33,362 nt of DNA from assembly GCA_016463225.1 (NCBI GenBank), contig JAEMRT010000005.1, positions 1-33,362 of the forward strand. Direction: 5' to 3'. The stretch's first letter is position 1. Every line of letters begins with the position of its first letter. The DNA comes from Sphingopyxis sp. (GTDB lineage: Bacteria > Pseudomonadota > Alphaproteobacteria > Sphingomonadales > Sphingomonadaceae). Below are positions 23,867-31,604 of the stretch, piece after piece. A program made the translations under genes and the position numbers. The notes under the pieces were generated by a model that worked only from the letters and a program-made list of their open reading frames with translations, was not told the origin of the DNA and did no database searches.

Positions 23867-25831
23867 TCAATGGCCGCCGAACTTGAACCGTACGCCGCCG
23901 TTGACCACGAACCCGTCGGTCGGCGCCCAGGCATCGACCGTCCAGCTTCCGTCGGGCGCACGCTGCGGAAGCAGCAGCGGGTCATATTTGGTCTGCCGGA
24001 TATTGAGGATATTCTCGGCGTTCACGAACAGGCTGATCTTGCCGAGGTTGATTTCGCCAAGCGCGCCGAGTTCGAAATAAGGACGGCTGCGCGTGCGATA
24101 GGGATTGTCGTAGAGTTGCTGGCGGCCGGTATAATAGGCCTCGATCCCGATGCGCCCCTTGCCATGTTTTTCCCACATGCCGACGAGCCCCGCGGTGTGG
24201 CGCGGCGTGCGCGGGGTTGTCCGGCGCCCGGTTCCCGAGGGATCGGGTTCGCGGGCGTCGACGAAGACATAGCTGCCGGTGACCGAGAAGCCCTGCCAGC
24301 GGTAGCGGAGCATCAATTCTCCGCCGCGCGCGCGCGTCGTGCCGAGGGCGTTGATGAGGCGAACGCTGTCGGCGTCGACGTCGACGAGCTGCACGGCATT
24401 GTCGATGTCCGACGCGAAGAGAGTGAAGCTCGCCTCGATCGGCCCCTTGGCATAGCCGAAGTCAAGCGAGGCGGTTTTTGCGGTTTCGGCCTTGAGCGGG
24501 CCGAGCGGTTCGAGCCGCGACAGGCCCGCCGCCTCGATCTCGTCGACAAAGGGGGTGGGGGCATAGAACCCCTTGCCGAATGAGGCGCGGATCGTCCACG
24601 GGCCGGGGCGATAGAGCGCCGACAGGCGCGGGCTGAAACGCGTGCCATATTCGCTGTGGAAATCGACGCGCGCGCTGCCCGCGAGCAGCAGCTCGTCGGT
24701 TAGCTCCTGTTCGACCTGTCCGAACAGGCCGGGGACGGTATAGATATAGTCGAAGGCCGGGAAGGCGCGCGAGCGGTAGAGGTCGGCCTGAAACGCCGCG
24801 CCCGCAAGCCAGTTCGTCGGCCCGCTTTCCCCGGCGATCGAGGTTTCGGCGAAAAATGTATGCTGGTTGTCGGTTTCGGCGCTGGTGCCGAACAGCTGGC
24901 GGTGACGCTGCGTCATCGCCGAAGCCCGCACACCGACCTTGCCGAGATTTTCGACCGGAAATTCAGCAACAAGTCCGGCGTCGAAACGGCGGCTGTCCTG
25001 CGTCAGCGGGAAGGGCTGGCCGTCGGGCGCTGTGCGACCAGCGAGCGTGCCGCCGGACCGATCTTCATGCGTTGCGCCGACGGTGACCAGAGCGGTTGCG
25101 CCATCGCCGCCTTCCCAGAAAATGCGTGGGCGGACGGTCCAGCGGTCGAAGCCCGGCATATCGATCCAGCCATCATCGTCGAGATCCTTGCGCGTCTGGC
25201 GGTGATAACCGCCGGTGAGCGAGTAGCTCCAGTTCGCGCCAAGAGGCCCCGATGTGTAGCCGGTCCCGTCCTGCCCATCGCGGGTCGTCGCGTTGAGCAG
25301 CAATTCGGCCTCCGCGTCGGCCTTTGGGCGGCGCGAGACGAGGTTGATAACACCGCCAAGCGCCGAGGGTCCGTAAAGCGCCGACGCAGAGCCTTTTATG
25401 ACCTCGACCTGTCCGAGGTCGGTCGGCGGGATTTGGAGCAGGCCGATCGATGAGGGCTGGCCGCCGTAGAGCGGGAGGCCGTCGGAGAGAAGCTGCGTAT
25501 AGCGACCTGACATGCCTTGCATCCGGATGTTCGACGATCCGAGCGAGGGTGAGGTCACCTGCACGCGCACGCCGGGTGTCTCGGCGACGAGCATCGACAC
25601 ATTGCCCGGTGTCATCAGCAATTTTTCTTCGATTTCTTCGCGTCCGATGACTTCGACACGGATCGCTTCGTCCTGCACGCGGCGGCCCGAGCGCGTGGCT
25701 TGCACGACGATATCTTCTTCGCCGTCCTCCGCCTCGTCGTGCTGTTCCTGCGCTTGCACAGCAGGCGCCCACAGCAAGGCGCTATGAAACATCGCCGCTG
25801 CGGCAACGGGCAGGAATTTCGAAGGTCTCAC
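23867..25831 (-). CDS. TonB-dependent outer membrane receptor
   Basis: A 654-residue TonB-dependent receptor. It has a signal peptide (MRPSKFLPVAAAAMF..., cleavage near VQAQE), a likely TonB box (EEDIVVQATR), and a plug domain (ETPGVRVQV, IRMQGMSGRYTQLLSDGLPL, GQVEVIKGSASALYGPSALG). A 22-strand-type barrel follows, ending FVVNGGVRFKFGGH. It imports a metal complex or cofactor across the outer membrane using the proton-motive force via TonB. The next gene downstream is a CadR/ZntR-like MerR regulator, and a MerR-type promoter with an extended spacer lies upstream. This points to a metal-linked substrate, perhaps a zinc, cobalt or similar chelate. Specificity cannot be read directly. Confidence 0.92.
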   Translation of the reverse strand: MRPSKFLPVAAAAMFHSALLWAPAVQAQEQHDEAEDGEEDIVVQATRSGRRVQDEAIRVEVIGREEIEEKLLMTPGNVSMLVAETPGVRVQVTSPSLGSSNIRMQGMSGRYTQLLSDGLPLYGGQPSSIGLLQIPPTDLGQVEVIKGSASALYGPSALGGVINLVSRRPKADAEAELLLNATTRDGQDGTGYTSGPLGANWSYSLTGGYHRQTRKDLDDDGWIDMPGFDRWTVRPRIFWEGGDGATALVTVGATHEDRSGGTLAGRTAPDGQPFPLTQDSRRFDAGLVAEFPVENLGKVGVRASAMTQRHRQLFGTSAETDNQHTFFAETSIAGESGPTNWLAGAAFQADLYRSRAFPAFDYIYTVPGLFGQVEQELTDELLLAGSARVDFHSEYGTRFSPRLSALYRPGPWTIRASFGKGFYAPTPFVDEIEAAGLSRLEPLGPLKAETAKTASLDFGYAKGPIEASFTLFASDIDNAVQLVDVDADSVRLINALGTTRARGGELMLRYRWQGFSVTGSYVFVDAREPDPSGTGRRTTPRTPRHTAGLVGMWEKHGKGRIGIEAYYTGRQQLYDNPYRTRSRPYFELGALGEINLGKISLFVNAENILNIRQTKYDPLLLPQRAPDGSWTVDAWAPTDGFVVNGGVRFKFGGH

Positions 25832-25887
25832 GATAACGTCTCCGGCTGGCTGTTACTCGACCGCACGAGATGCGGTCAGCCGGTGGC

Positions 25888-25918
25888 GCCATAAAGGTTG
25901 AAGTCACTACAAGGTCAA
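25888..25918 (-). promoter_or_regulatory. MerR-type promoter of the TonB receptor gene
   Basis: On the minus strand a TTGACC -35 (25913-25918) is followed after 18-19 bp by TTATGG/TATGGC as -10. The spacer contains a 21-bp dyad ACCTTGTAG-TGA-CTTCAACCT (25895-25915). The long spacer with a dyad inside is the mark of MerR-activated promoters. The left half-site matches the one before merR (ACCTTGyAG). Confidence 0.65.
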
Positions 25919-26049
25919 GTGGTGTCTGCTTTGGCTTTGGCCCTGCTAGAAGCAGACTGTCTCTTACCGGCCACGTTGGGCTAAGTGCCCACGAGGTGAA
26001 TTAGCACTGCCCAGTTGCCGCGTTCAGAATGTGGTGAAATCCCGTACAG

Positions 26050-26061
26050 CCGCTATAGCGG
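26050..26061. repeat. 12-bp palindrome upstream of the HU gene
   Basis: CCGCTATAGCGG is a perfect palindrome 44 nt before the HU start. It is followed by a CGGGA-TAG-TCCCG hairpin-like element. It could be an operator or a 5' leader structure; no role can be assigned. Confidence 0.4.
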
Positions 26062-26105
26062 CGCTCCGGCTCGGGATAGTCCCGGCTGACCCTATGGAGA
26101 TACAT

Positions 26106-26381
26106 ATGAACCACGCCGATCTGTCGGACAGCGTTGCAGCATCGCTTGGCCTGAGCAAGGCCGACGCCAAGAAGGCGGTGGACGCTGTTTTTGCCGCGAT
26201 CACCGATGCGGCCACCAAGGGGGACGAAGTTTCGGTCAACGGATTTGGGAAGTTCAAGGTCAAGGCAACGCCCGCGCGCGAAGGCCGCAACCCCTCGACC
26301 GGCGAAACGATCCAGATCAAGGCGGCGAAAAAGCTGACCTTCGGTCCGGCCAAGGCCGTCAAGGATCGCCTGAACGGCTAA
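26106..26381 (+). CDS. hupB: HU family DNA-binding protein
   Basis: A 91-residue histone-like HU protein, the usual family length. It shows SVAASLGLSKADAKKAVDAVF in the N-terminal helices, VSVNGFGKFKVKATPAREGR in the saddle, and the DNA-contacting arm GRNPSTGETIQIKAAKK, ending KLTFGPAKAVKDRLNG. HU bends DNA without sequence specificity and organises the nucleoid. The ATG at 26106 has GGAGA 5-6 nt upstream and begins the conserved domain; an upstream in-frame ATG at 26031 would add 25 non-conserved residues. A GC-rich hairpin follows the stop. The symbol distinguishes HU from IHF by the lack of IHF signatures and is otherwise approximate. Confidence 0.93.
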   Translation: MNHADLSDSVAASLGLSKADAKKAVDAVFAAITDAATKGDEVSVNGFGKFKVKATPAREGRNPSTGETIQIKAAKKLTFGPAKAVKDRLNG

Positions 26382-26392
26382 ATGGGAATGAC

Positions 26393-26418
26393 GTCCCGTC
26401 GGCCTTCGCCGGCGGGAC
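26393..26418 (+). terminator. Hairpin after the HU gene
   Basis: GTCCCGTCGGC / GCCGGCGGGAC form an 11-bp stem (one G-U type mismatch) around a CTTC loop, 11 nt after the HU stop. No U-tract follows. It sits between convergent genes and is likely a terminator. Confidence 0.65.
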
Positions 26419-26425
26419 AAATCCC

Positions 26426-26620
26426 TCAATCGAGACCGACCGGCGAGTGAAGTTTGAGGTCGGTCTCTTGTTCCTCTGAGGCGTTAGACGCCTCGTCCTC
26501 CTGCTCCGGCGGCATCCCGATCTCGCTCGGCTTCGAATCGTATTCCTGAGCTTCGATCTTTTCGCTGCATCCCGCGATCGATACCAGCATCGGTACTAGC
26601 AACAGAAATGTGGTTTGCAC
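26426..26620 (-). CDS. Small lipoprotein
   Basis: A 64-residue protein with a lipoprotein signal peptide: hydrophobic core FLLLVPMLVS and lipobox SIAGC, so Cys would be lipidated. The mature part is short, acidic and without fold signatures (EKIEAQEYDSKPSEIG, PPEQEDEASNASEEQE). The GTG at 26620 is preferred because GGAGG lies 5 nt upstream; another GTG two codons earlier overlaps that site. Convergent with the HU gene. No family function recognised; comparable small acidic lipoproteins are common in sphingomonads. Confidence 0.6.
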   Translation of the reverse strand: MQTTFLLLVPMLVSIAGCSEKIEAQEYDSKPSEIGMPPEQEDEASNASEEQETDLKLHSPVGLD

Positions 26621-26960
26621 CGCCACCTCCGCATCTGCGGTGCGATTGTCGGCTTGTGCCGGGTCGCCGCATGGTCGGGGAATCCGCGGCGAGCTTTTTC
26701 GTTCCCGCGTTAGAGATACGCGCGGACATTACTCGCCTCGTTCGCCACCGGCCGATGATCGGCCCACAAAAACTACGCAGGCAAACACGATGGAATGAAG
26801 GCGGTGGTCTCGACGGCGTCTGCTTTACCGCGTCATACGACTAGAGCCGCCCGTCTGTAATCGGTGATTTAGAGCCGTTTTGTCCCGCGCCAGAACGGTC
26901 TACTGAACGCCGAGTGTCGATAGGCAAAGGCGCGCGCAGCGGGTTGAGCGAAGGCCATTG
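26621..26960. other. Intergenic stretch without supported gene
   Basis: About 340 bp between the small lipoprotein start and the end of the next small membrane-protein gene. Short frames here look like noise. A small palindrome GGCCGA-TGA-TCGGCC lies at 26750-26764. Nothing else could be supported. Confidence 0.4.
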
Positions 26961-27230
26961 TCAGGAACGCGCGTATTGCCAGACTGCCAAGGCAGCCAGA
27001 ACGACCGGCACGGCGAAAATACCGAGCAGGATGGGAATTTCCTCTGCGAGGGTATAGCCCGCCCTGCTGACGCCGATCCAAAGGTTCGTGACCGATATGG
27101 CAAGCCAGACGGGCACGAACAATTTGGCCGCTGTTGTCAGTGATGCCGGGCTGCCGCCCCAGAGATAGCCAAACAGGAGGAAGACCCCCAGCAGGACCGT
27201 GCCGCCTGCAATCACCATGAGCATGTGCAT
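26961..27230 (-). CDS. Small three-helix membrane protein
   Basis: An 89-residue protein with three hydrophobic segments: MVIAGGTVLLGVFLLFGYLW, KLFVPVWLAISVTNLWIGV and IPILLGIFAVPVVLAALAVW. It has short polar loops and a C-terminal QYARS. The frame begins with MHMLM at 27230, and GGAGCG lies a few bases upstream. It is likely an inner membrane protein of unknown function. It follows the DUF1097 gene on the same strand, but a strong hairpin (27279-27307) between them suggests a separate transcript. Confidence 0.72.
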   Translation of the reverse strand: MHMLMVIAGGTVLLGVFLLFGYLWGGSPASLTTAAKLFVPVWLAISVTNLWIGVSRAGYTLAEEIPILLGIFAVPVVLAALAVWQYARS

Positions 27231-27278
27231 ATCGACGCTCCTTCCTATGACAACGATAAGGCGCGTTGCGACAGCAAT

Positions 27279-27307
27279 GAGCGGTCGGACCGCCGATCCG
27301 ACCGCTC
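27279..27307 (-). terminator. Hairpin after the DUF1097 gene
   Basis: A perfect 11-bp inverted repeat (GAGCGGTCGGA / TCCGACCGCTC) with a 7-nt loop lies 33 bp past the stop of the DUF1097 gene. No U-run follows. Position suggests termination of the SDR-SDR-DUF1097 transcript. Confidence 0.65.
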
Positions 27308-27339
27308 CGCGTGAAGTGGCGAACTATGGGCCGCCGTCA

Positions 27340-27846
27340 TCACCTGGAAGCCAGCCGTTGCTGCCAGCCGGAGGCGAACCAAGCGGCGAACGAACCGATT
27401 GCGCCTGCAAGGCCCAGTTCCGCCAGCGCAGCGAGAGTGGGCTGCGCATGAGACGCAAATACGGTAACCAAGCCCAGAAAATAGGCCGGTATGTTGCTGA
27501 GCACCGGCATGGCGCGCAGCGACACCACCAGCGTCGCGACCACCAAGACCACGCTCGGCAGGGCGAACGCACCGAAGGTCGGCGCCAGCGCACCAAGCGC
27601 CATCACGGCAATGAGCCCAAGCGCGATCCCCAGCGCGAGGCAGGCATAGTTGACGAGCCCGTCGCGCCCCGAATGCCCGCGCGTGTAATAGGCCACCCAG
27701 CCCATGAACATCGCCCAGGCGGGCACGGCGATCAGGGTGGTGACATGAGCGGCGGATGCGGCCGTGAGGGCTGCTGCGGCACTGATGGCGAGGAACCGCA
27801 GCTTTCCCGTAAAAGCGGGTGCGGGTGAGACGATGGATGAGGTCAT
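27340..27846 (-). CDS. DUF1097 family membrane protein
   Basis: A 168-residue inner membrane protein with about five hydrophobic helices. The central PAWAMFMGWVAYYTRGHSG stretch, then ALGIALGLIAVMALG and LSNIPAYFLGLVTVFA, are typical of DUF1097 (YcdZ-like) proteins. The C-terminus is ASGWQQRLASR. The family has no proven function. It is the third gene after two SDR oxidoreductases on the same strand, starting 57 nt after the second, so it is probably co-transcribed. The link to the oxidoreductases is otherwise obscure. Confidence 0.75.
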   Translation of the reverse strand: MTSSIVSPAPAFTGKLRFLAISAAAALTAASAAHVTTLIAVPAWAMFMGWVAYYTRGHSGRDGLVNYACLALGIALGLIAVMALGALAPTFGAFALPSVVLVVATLVVSLRAMPVLSNIPAYFLGLVTVFASHAQPTLAALAELGLAGAIGSFAAWFASGWQQRLASR

Positions 27847-27903
27847 GGCGAAAATCCTTTCATTGGAGCCGGGCCAGCTCGGGCCGACCCGGCTTTATGA
27901 ACA

Positions 27904-28803
27904 TCAGTTGATGCGGGCAGTGAGCAGGTCTTCCAGACCGATGCGGCGGAACATCTCGGCGCGCACGCGATCAGACATGGCGTTGACGATCTCTGCGCCG
28001 TCGTGCGACGGATCGATGTGGACGCGGAACGGACGCTTGCCATGTGCGGTGTCGACAACCGTGACGATGGCGCGAGCGACATCGGTCACATCGGCGTCGG
28101 CAGGCTCCAGATCGGCCAGCCCCTTCATCGCCGTGTCCGGGATATCGGCGCCTGGACCATTGGCATATTCAGCGGTGCGCGCTTCGTCCGCCGGTTTGCC
28201 GCTGTGGGTGAAGTGGTTGGTGCCGCTGGTGAAAGCGCCAGGCACGATGATCGAGGTTTCGACGCCCCACCGTGCCAGTTCCCCGGCATAGCTGACCGCG
28301 AGACTGTCCATCGCCGCCTTCGCTGCGAAATAGGGTGAGAGATAGGGGGGCGTGCCGCCACGGGCGCTGCTCGACGACACCCACAACACCAGGCCCTTGC
28401 CCTGCTTGCGCAGCTGCGGGAGCGCGGCACGGTTGACCCGCTGGGTCGACAGCACGTTGATGTCATAGAGGTCGGCGAACTGTTCGGGCGTGAAGGCTTC
28501 GGCCGGGCCGAAGCTCATATGCCCGGCATTGTGGATGACGACATCGAGGCGACCGCAGTCCGCGATGATCTGCGCAATCCCTGCTTCGACCGAGGCGTCC
28601 GACTGGACGTCGAGTTCGACGGCGCGGAGATCGACACCATGTTTGGCGGCAAAGGCAGCAACGGCTTCCACCTGGGGGGCATTGCGCCCCGTTGTGGCGC
28701 GCATCCCGGCGTAAACGGTGTGACCGGCCAGTGCGAGCTGGCGAGCGGTGAGGGCGCCGAAACCGCTGGAGGCGCCGGTGACGATGATGATCTGCTTGGT
28801 CAT
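27904..28803 (-). CDS. SDR family oxidoreductase
   Basis: A 299-residue short-chain dehydrogenase/reductase. The NAD(P) motif TGASSGFG lies at about residues 10-17, the NAG motif is in VVIHNAGHMSFG, the active-site Ser is in VLWVSSSSARGG, and Tyr-x3-Lys appears as YFAAK. The long C-terminal part (VTDVARAIVTVVDTAHGKRPFRV) is like that of the extended 'classical' SDRs acting on carbonyls. The ATG at 28803 is preceded by AAGGA at 7 nt, which selects it over an upstream in-frame start. Second gene of a probable operon divergent from the LysR gene. Substrate unknown. Confidence 0.9.
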   Translation of the reverse strand: MTKQIIIVTGASSGFGALTARQLALAGHTVYAGMRATTGRNAPQVEAVAAFAAKHGVDLRAVELDVQSDASVEAGIAQIIADCGRLDVVIHNAGHMSFGPAEAFTPEQFADLYDINVLSTQRVNRAALPQLRKQGKGLVLWVSSSSARGGTPPYLSPYFAAKAAMDSLAVSYAGELARWGVETSIIVPGAFTSGTNHFTHSGKPADEARTAEYANGPGADIPDTAMKGLADLEPADADVTDVARAIVTVVDTAHGKRPFRVHIDPSHDGAEIVNAMSDRVRAEMFRRIGLEDLLTARIN

Positions 28804-28859
28804 GATAAATTCCTTCAAAATGTCAGGGTGGTTCGGAAGAGATCGGAAAGGATGGGTGT

Positions 28860-29603
28860 TCAGATCATGCCGCCGTTGGCGCGCAGCACCTGGCCATTGA
28901 TCCATCCGCCATCTGGGCCGGTGAGGAAGGCGACGGCCGAGGAGATGTCGTCGGGCGTGCCGAGGCGTTCGAGCGGATTCATCTTGGACATGCGCTCGAT
29001 CAGGTCGGGCGATTTGCCATCGAGGAACAACGCGGTTGCCGTGGGTCCGGGGGCCACCGCGTTGACGGTGATCGACCGGCCACGCAGTTCTTTGGACATC
29101 ACCGCCGTCATCGCTTCGACCGCGGCCTTGGTGGCGACATAGACGCCGTAGGTTTCGAGGCGTAGGCCGACAACCGTGGTCGAGAAGTTCACGATCCGGC
29201 CACCATCCCGAAGCCGCTTGCCTGCTTCGCGCAAGGTATTGAACGTGCCCTTGAGGTTGATCGCAATCTGGCTGTCGAAAAGCGCGTCATCGCTGTCGGC
29301 GATGCTGGCCAGCTTCATGATGCCGGCATTGTTGACCAGCACATCGACGCCGCCGAAGGCCGCCTCCGCGCTTTCGAACATGCGGGCGACCGCAGCAGCG
29401 TCGCTGACGTCGGCCTGCGCGGTGATGGCGCGGCCGCCGGCGGCCTCGATCTTGGCGACCACGTCTTCGGCTGCTTTGGCGCTGCCAGCGTAATTGACGA
29501 TGACGGTGAAGCCATCCCGGGCGAGGCGCTGGGCGATGCTGGCGCCGATGCCGCGCGATGCGCCGGTGACGATTGCGACCTTGCCGTTCTGTTCGATGCT
29601 CAT
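28860..29603 (-). CDS. SDR family oxidoreductase (3-oxoacyl-ACP reductase-like)
   Basis: A 247-residue classical SDR: coenzyme motif TGASRGIGASIA (about 14-25), DVLVNNAGIM (NNAG), active-site Ser in IVNFSTTVVG and Tyr-x3-Lys in VYVATKAAVEAM. The PG motif VNAVAPGPTATALFL and the C-terminal GGWINGQVLRANGGMI follow. The family includes FabG-like reductases; length and motifs are normal, so it should be active on an unknown carbonyl substrate. First gene of the set divergent from the LysR regulator, which is the usual arrangement for LysR-controlled SDR genes. Confidence 0.92.
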   Translation of the reverse strand: MSIEQNGKVAIVTGASRGIGASIAQRLARDGFTVIVNYAGSAKAAEDVVAKIEAAGGRAITAQADVSDAAAVARMFESAEAAFGGVDVLVNNAGIMKLASIADSDDALFDSQIAINLKGTFNTLREAGKRLRDGGRIVNFSTTVVGLRLETYGVYVATKAAVEAMTAVMSKELRGRSITVNAVAPGPTATALFLDGKSPDLIERMSKMNPLERLGTPDDISSAVAFLTGPDGGWINGQVLRANGGMI

Positions 29604-29731
29604 TGTCTGTCTCCTTGGCTTGCCCGCCGCCTTGGCTGGGCATGGAGACTATTTGGCGAGTGACAGCGTGAAGATAATCACCCAAGAATGAGCATCACTG
29701 TTCCATCAATGCAAACAATGAGGAAACGAGC
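29604..29731. promoter_or_regulatory. Divergent SDR/LysR promoter region
   Basis: A 128-bp gap between divergently transcribed SDR and LysR genes, the normal site for LysR-type operators. It contains AT-rich segments around 29671-29725 (for example GAAGATAATCACCCAAGAAT). No single T-N11-A site stands out enough to name. Confidence 0.5.
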
Positions 29732-30625
29732 TTGGACCGGATTGATGCCATGCGGCTGTTCGTACGGATCGTCGAACGGCGCAGCTTCACAGTCGCAGCG
29801 CAGGATATCGGCATCCCGCGATCGACCGTGACCCAAGTCGTCAAGCAGATGGAACAGCGGCTGGGCGTCCGGCTGCTTCAGCGCACCACCCGGGTGGTTA
29901 GCCCGACGCTTGACGGCGAAGCTTATGCGCGCCGCTGCGTCGCCATTCTCGCCGAGATCGAAAGTGCAGAGGGCGCATTTGGTGGTGCCAAACCGAAAGG
30001 CGCGTTGCGGATCGAAGTCCAGGGCACGATCGCCCGGCATTTTCTTTTGCCTGGGCTGCCTGATTTTCTCGCGGACTATCCAGATCTGGAAATCATCATG
30101 AGCGAGGGCGAACGCTGGGTCGATGTCGTGCGAGAGGGAATCGACTGCGTCTTGCGCTATGGGCAACTGGCGGACAGCGACATGATTGCGCGCCGGGTGA
30201 TGATGATGGACAGGATGACCTGCGCGGCGCCTGCATATCTTGAACGTTTCGGTAGCCCCACGGGTGTCGAGGATCTTGACGGTCACCGCATGATTGGACT
30301 TCGTTCGCATACGACCGGTCAGCTTGCACCGCTTCAGTTTGCGGTTGGCGATGGCTACCGTACGACCACCTTGCCAGCGCCTGTCTCCGTAACTGGCACG
30401 GAGAGCTACCTGGCGACAGCGCTGCTTGGTTTTGGTATATTCCAGGTCCCACGGTTCCACGCCGAGCGGCATCTCGCGACCGGCGATCTGGTACAGATAC
30501 TGGCGGATAATCTGCCACCCTCGGTGCCGGTCTCCTTGCTTTATCCGCCAAACCGTCAGCTATCGCCTCGGGTTCGCGTGTTCATGGAATGGGCGGCACG
30601 ACGTTTTGGAAACACAGAAGCCTAG
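29732..30625 (+). CDS. LysR family transcriptional regulator
   Basis: A 297-residue LysR-type regulator. The N-terminal winged helix-turn-helix is MRLFVRIVERRSFTVAAQDI, then IPRSTVTQVVKQMEQRLGVR and LLQRTTRVVSPTLDGEAY. The periplasmic-binding-like effector domain follows (GALRIEVQGTIARHFLLPGL, VREGIDCVLRYGQL, VSVTGTESYLATALLGFG). The TTG at 29732 is chosen because GAGG lies 8 nt upstream and LysR proteins of this type begin MDRIDAMRLF; the internal ATG at 29750 would trim conserved residues. It is divergent from two SDR genes and likely regulates them in response to their substrate. Confidence 0.92.
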   Translation: MDRIDAMRLFVRIVERRSFTVAAQDIGIPRSTVTQVVKQMEQRLGVRLLQRTTRVVSPTLDGEAYARRCVAILAEIESAEGAFGGAKPKGALRIEVQGTIARHFLLPGLPDFLADYPDLEIIMSEGERWVDVVREGIDCVLRYGQLADSDMIARRVMMMDRMTCAAPAYLERFGSPTGVEDLDGHRMIGLRSHTTGQLAPLQFAVGDGYRTTTLPAPVSVTGTESYLATALLGFGIFQVPRFHAERHLATGDLVQILADNLPPSVPVSLLYPPNRQLSPRVRVFMEWAARRFGNTEA

Positions 30626-31271
30626 GGGGCGTTTGCTCCACTCTGCTCTCAATCGCCTTTTATTTCGAAAGTCACTCTCCCAGTTCGGGCCAGCAAAGGT
30701 TTCTCATGCGGGTCGTCTCAGCGCCGCGCTTTAACTGTGCCGAATGTCCGATGTTTTGAAACTTCATTCCACCGCGGAAGGGCCGATTATGCCTAACTGG
30801 TGCTGGTATGCGTCTGCTTCCGCTCCTCGCGTCCGGAAAGTGACAGGCCGCAATCGACCAGGTTTTATCACGATGTACGTCGAGCAGCGCATGCAATGTC
30901 TTCGCCTGCAGACGACGAGCAGAACACGACTTTTATCGGCAGCAATTCCTCGACGGTACCTTTACAGGCGAAAGTTGTCGGCTCCATCTCCTGAGAGTCG
31001 GCTCCATCTCCTGAGATCTGTGAGACATGCAGCCTCAGGAGATGGAGTTGCAATCGATACGCAAAACGACGTCTGAAGTTCCAGAAATTACAATGCAACA
31101 GAGTATGTATTTTGAATAAAAAAATGAACTTTGCCTACAGGGCCACCAATCAATATAAATATATGAATTGATTCTTAAGTTGTGATTATATTCTGAATTC
31201 TTCATTCAGCGCCGAGACAAGATCCGGGGCGCTCAAGGGCTGCATGCTTGGGGGTCGTGTGAAGAAATCAG
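30626..31271. other. Long non-coding stretch with repeats and AT-rich end
   Basis: About 645 bp after the LysR gene. Small frames here look non-coding. It includes a tandem and inverted repeat (30977-31047, listed separately). A strongly AT-rich segment around 31090-31200 could be a promoter for the truncated exported-protein gene or an insertion scar. Confidence 0.45.
30977..31047. repeat. Tandem 20-bp repeat with inverted copy
   Basis: The 20-bp unit GTCGGCTCCATCTCCTGAGA occurs twice head to tail (30977-30996, 30997-31016). An inverted copy of 14 bp, CTCAGGAGATGGAG, follows at 31034-31047. The second unit and the inverted copy could form a 14-bp perfect hairpin with an 18-nt loop. It may be an end of an old mobile element or a regulatory hairpin. 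Confidence 0.65.
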
Positions 31272-31511
31272 ATGAAAACGTTTTTATTAGGCTTGGCCAT
31301 TTCGGCCGCGGCTATAACCGGCCCTGCGGCCGCGCAGGATTCGGACAATCGCTATCAGGACCGGCCCGGAAGCTATCGCGACGATGACAGCGGCCGCGGA
31401 AACATGTCAGCCCGTATCGAGCAATTGCGCGAACGTATCGAGGCGGGCGTACGCAGCACATGGACCGGCAAGTTGGCGTCGAGGAACAGGCGCTGGGTGT
31501 TGCCTGCATGA
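31272..31511 (+). pseudogene. Truncated small exported-protein gene
   Basis: The frame starts with a clear signal peptide (MKTFLLGLAISAAAITGPAAA, cleavage before QD). A polar region (SDNRYQDRPGSYRDDDSG) and a helix (MSARIEQLRERIEAGVRS) follow, the start of a small periplasmic protein type common in sphingomonads. After about residue 62 (near position 31458) the protein-like character ends and the frame runs out in TWTGKLASRNRRWVLPA. The likely cause is a recombination or deletion joining it to unrelated sequence that follows the CoA-transferase gene. It probably makes no functional protein, though a short secreted peptide is possible. Confidence 0.5.
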
Positions 31512-31604
31512 ACTCCTTCGGTTGTCGCATCGATTATCCGATCTGTTACGGTTCCTCGTTGCTTGGCTATCCGTGCCGGATTCACCTCTTGGCTTCCACT
31601 GTCA

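Noticed and set aside
29678..30472. 264-codon open frame on the minus strand
   Set aside because: It is antisense to the LysR gene and has no ribosome-binding site or motif.
30744..31076. 110-codon frame after the LysR gene
   Set aside because: It runs through the tandem repeat and has no domain-like or periodic composition; likely chance.
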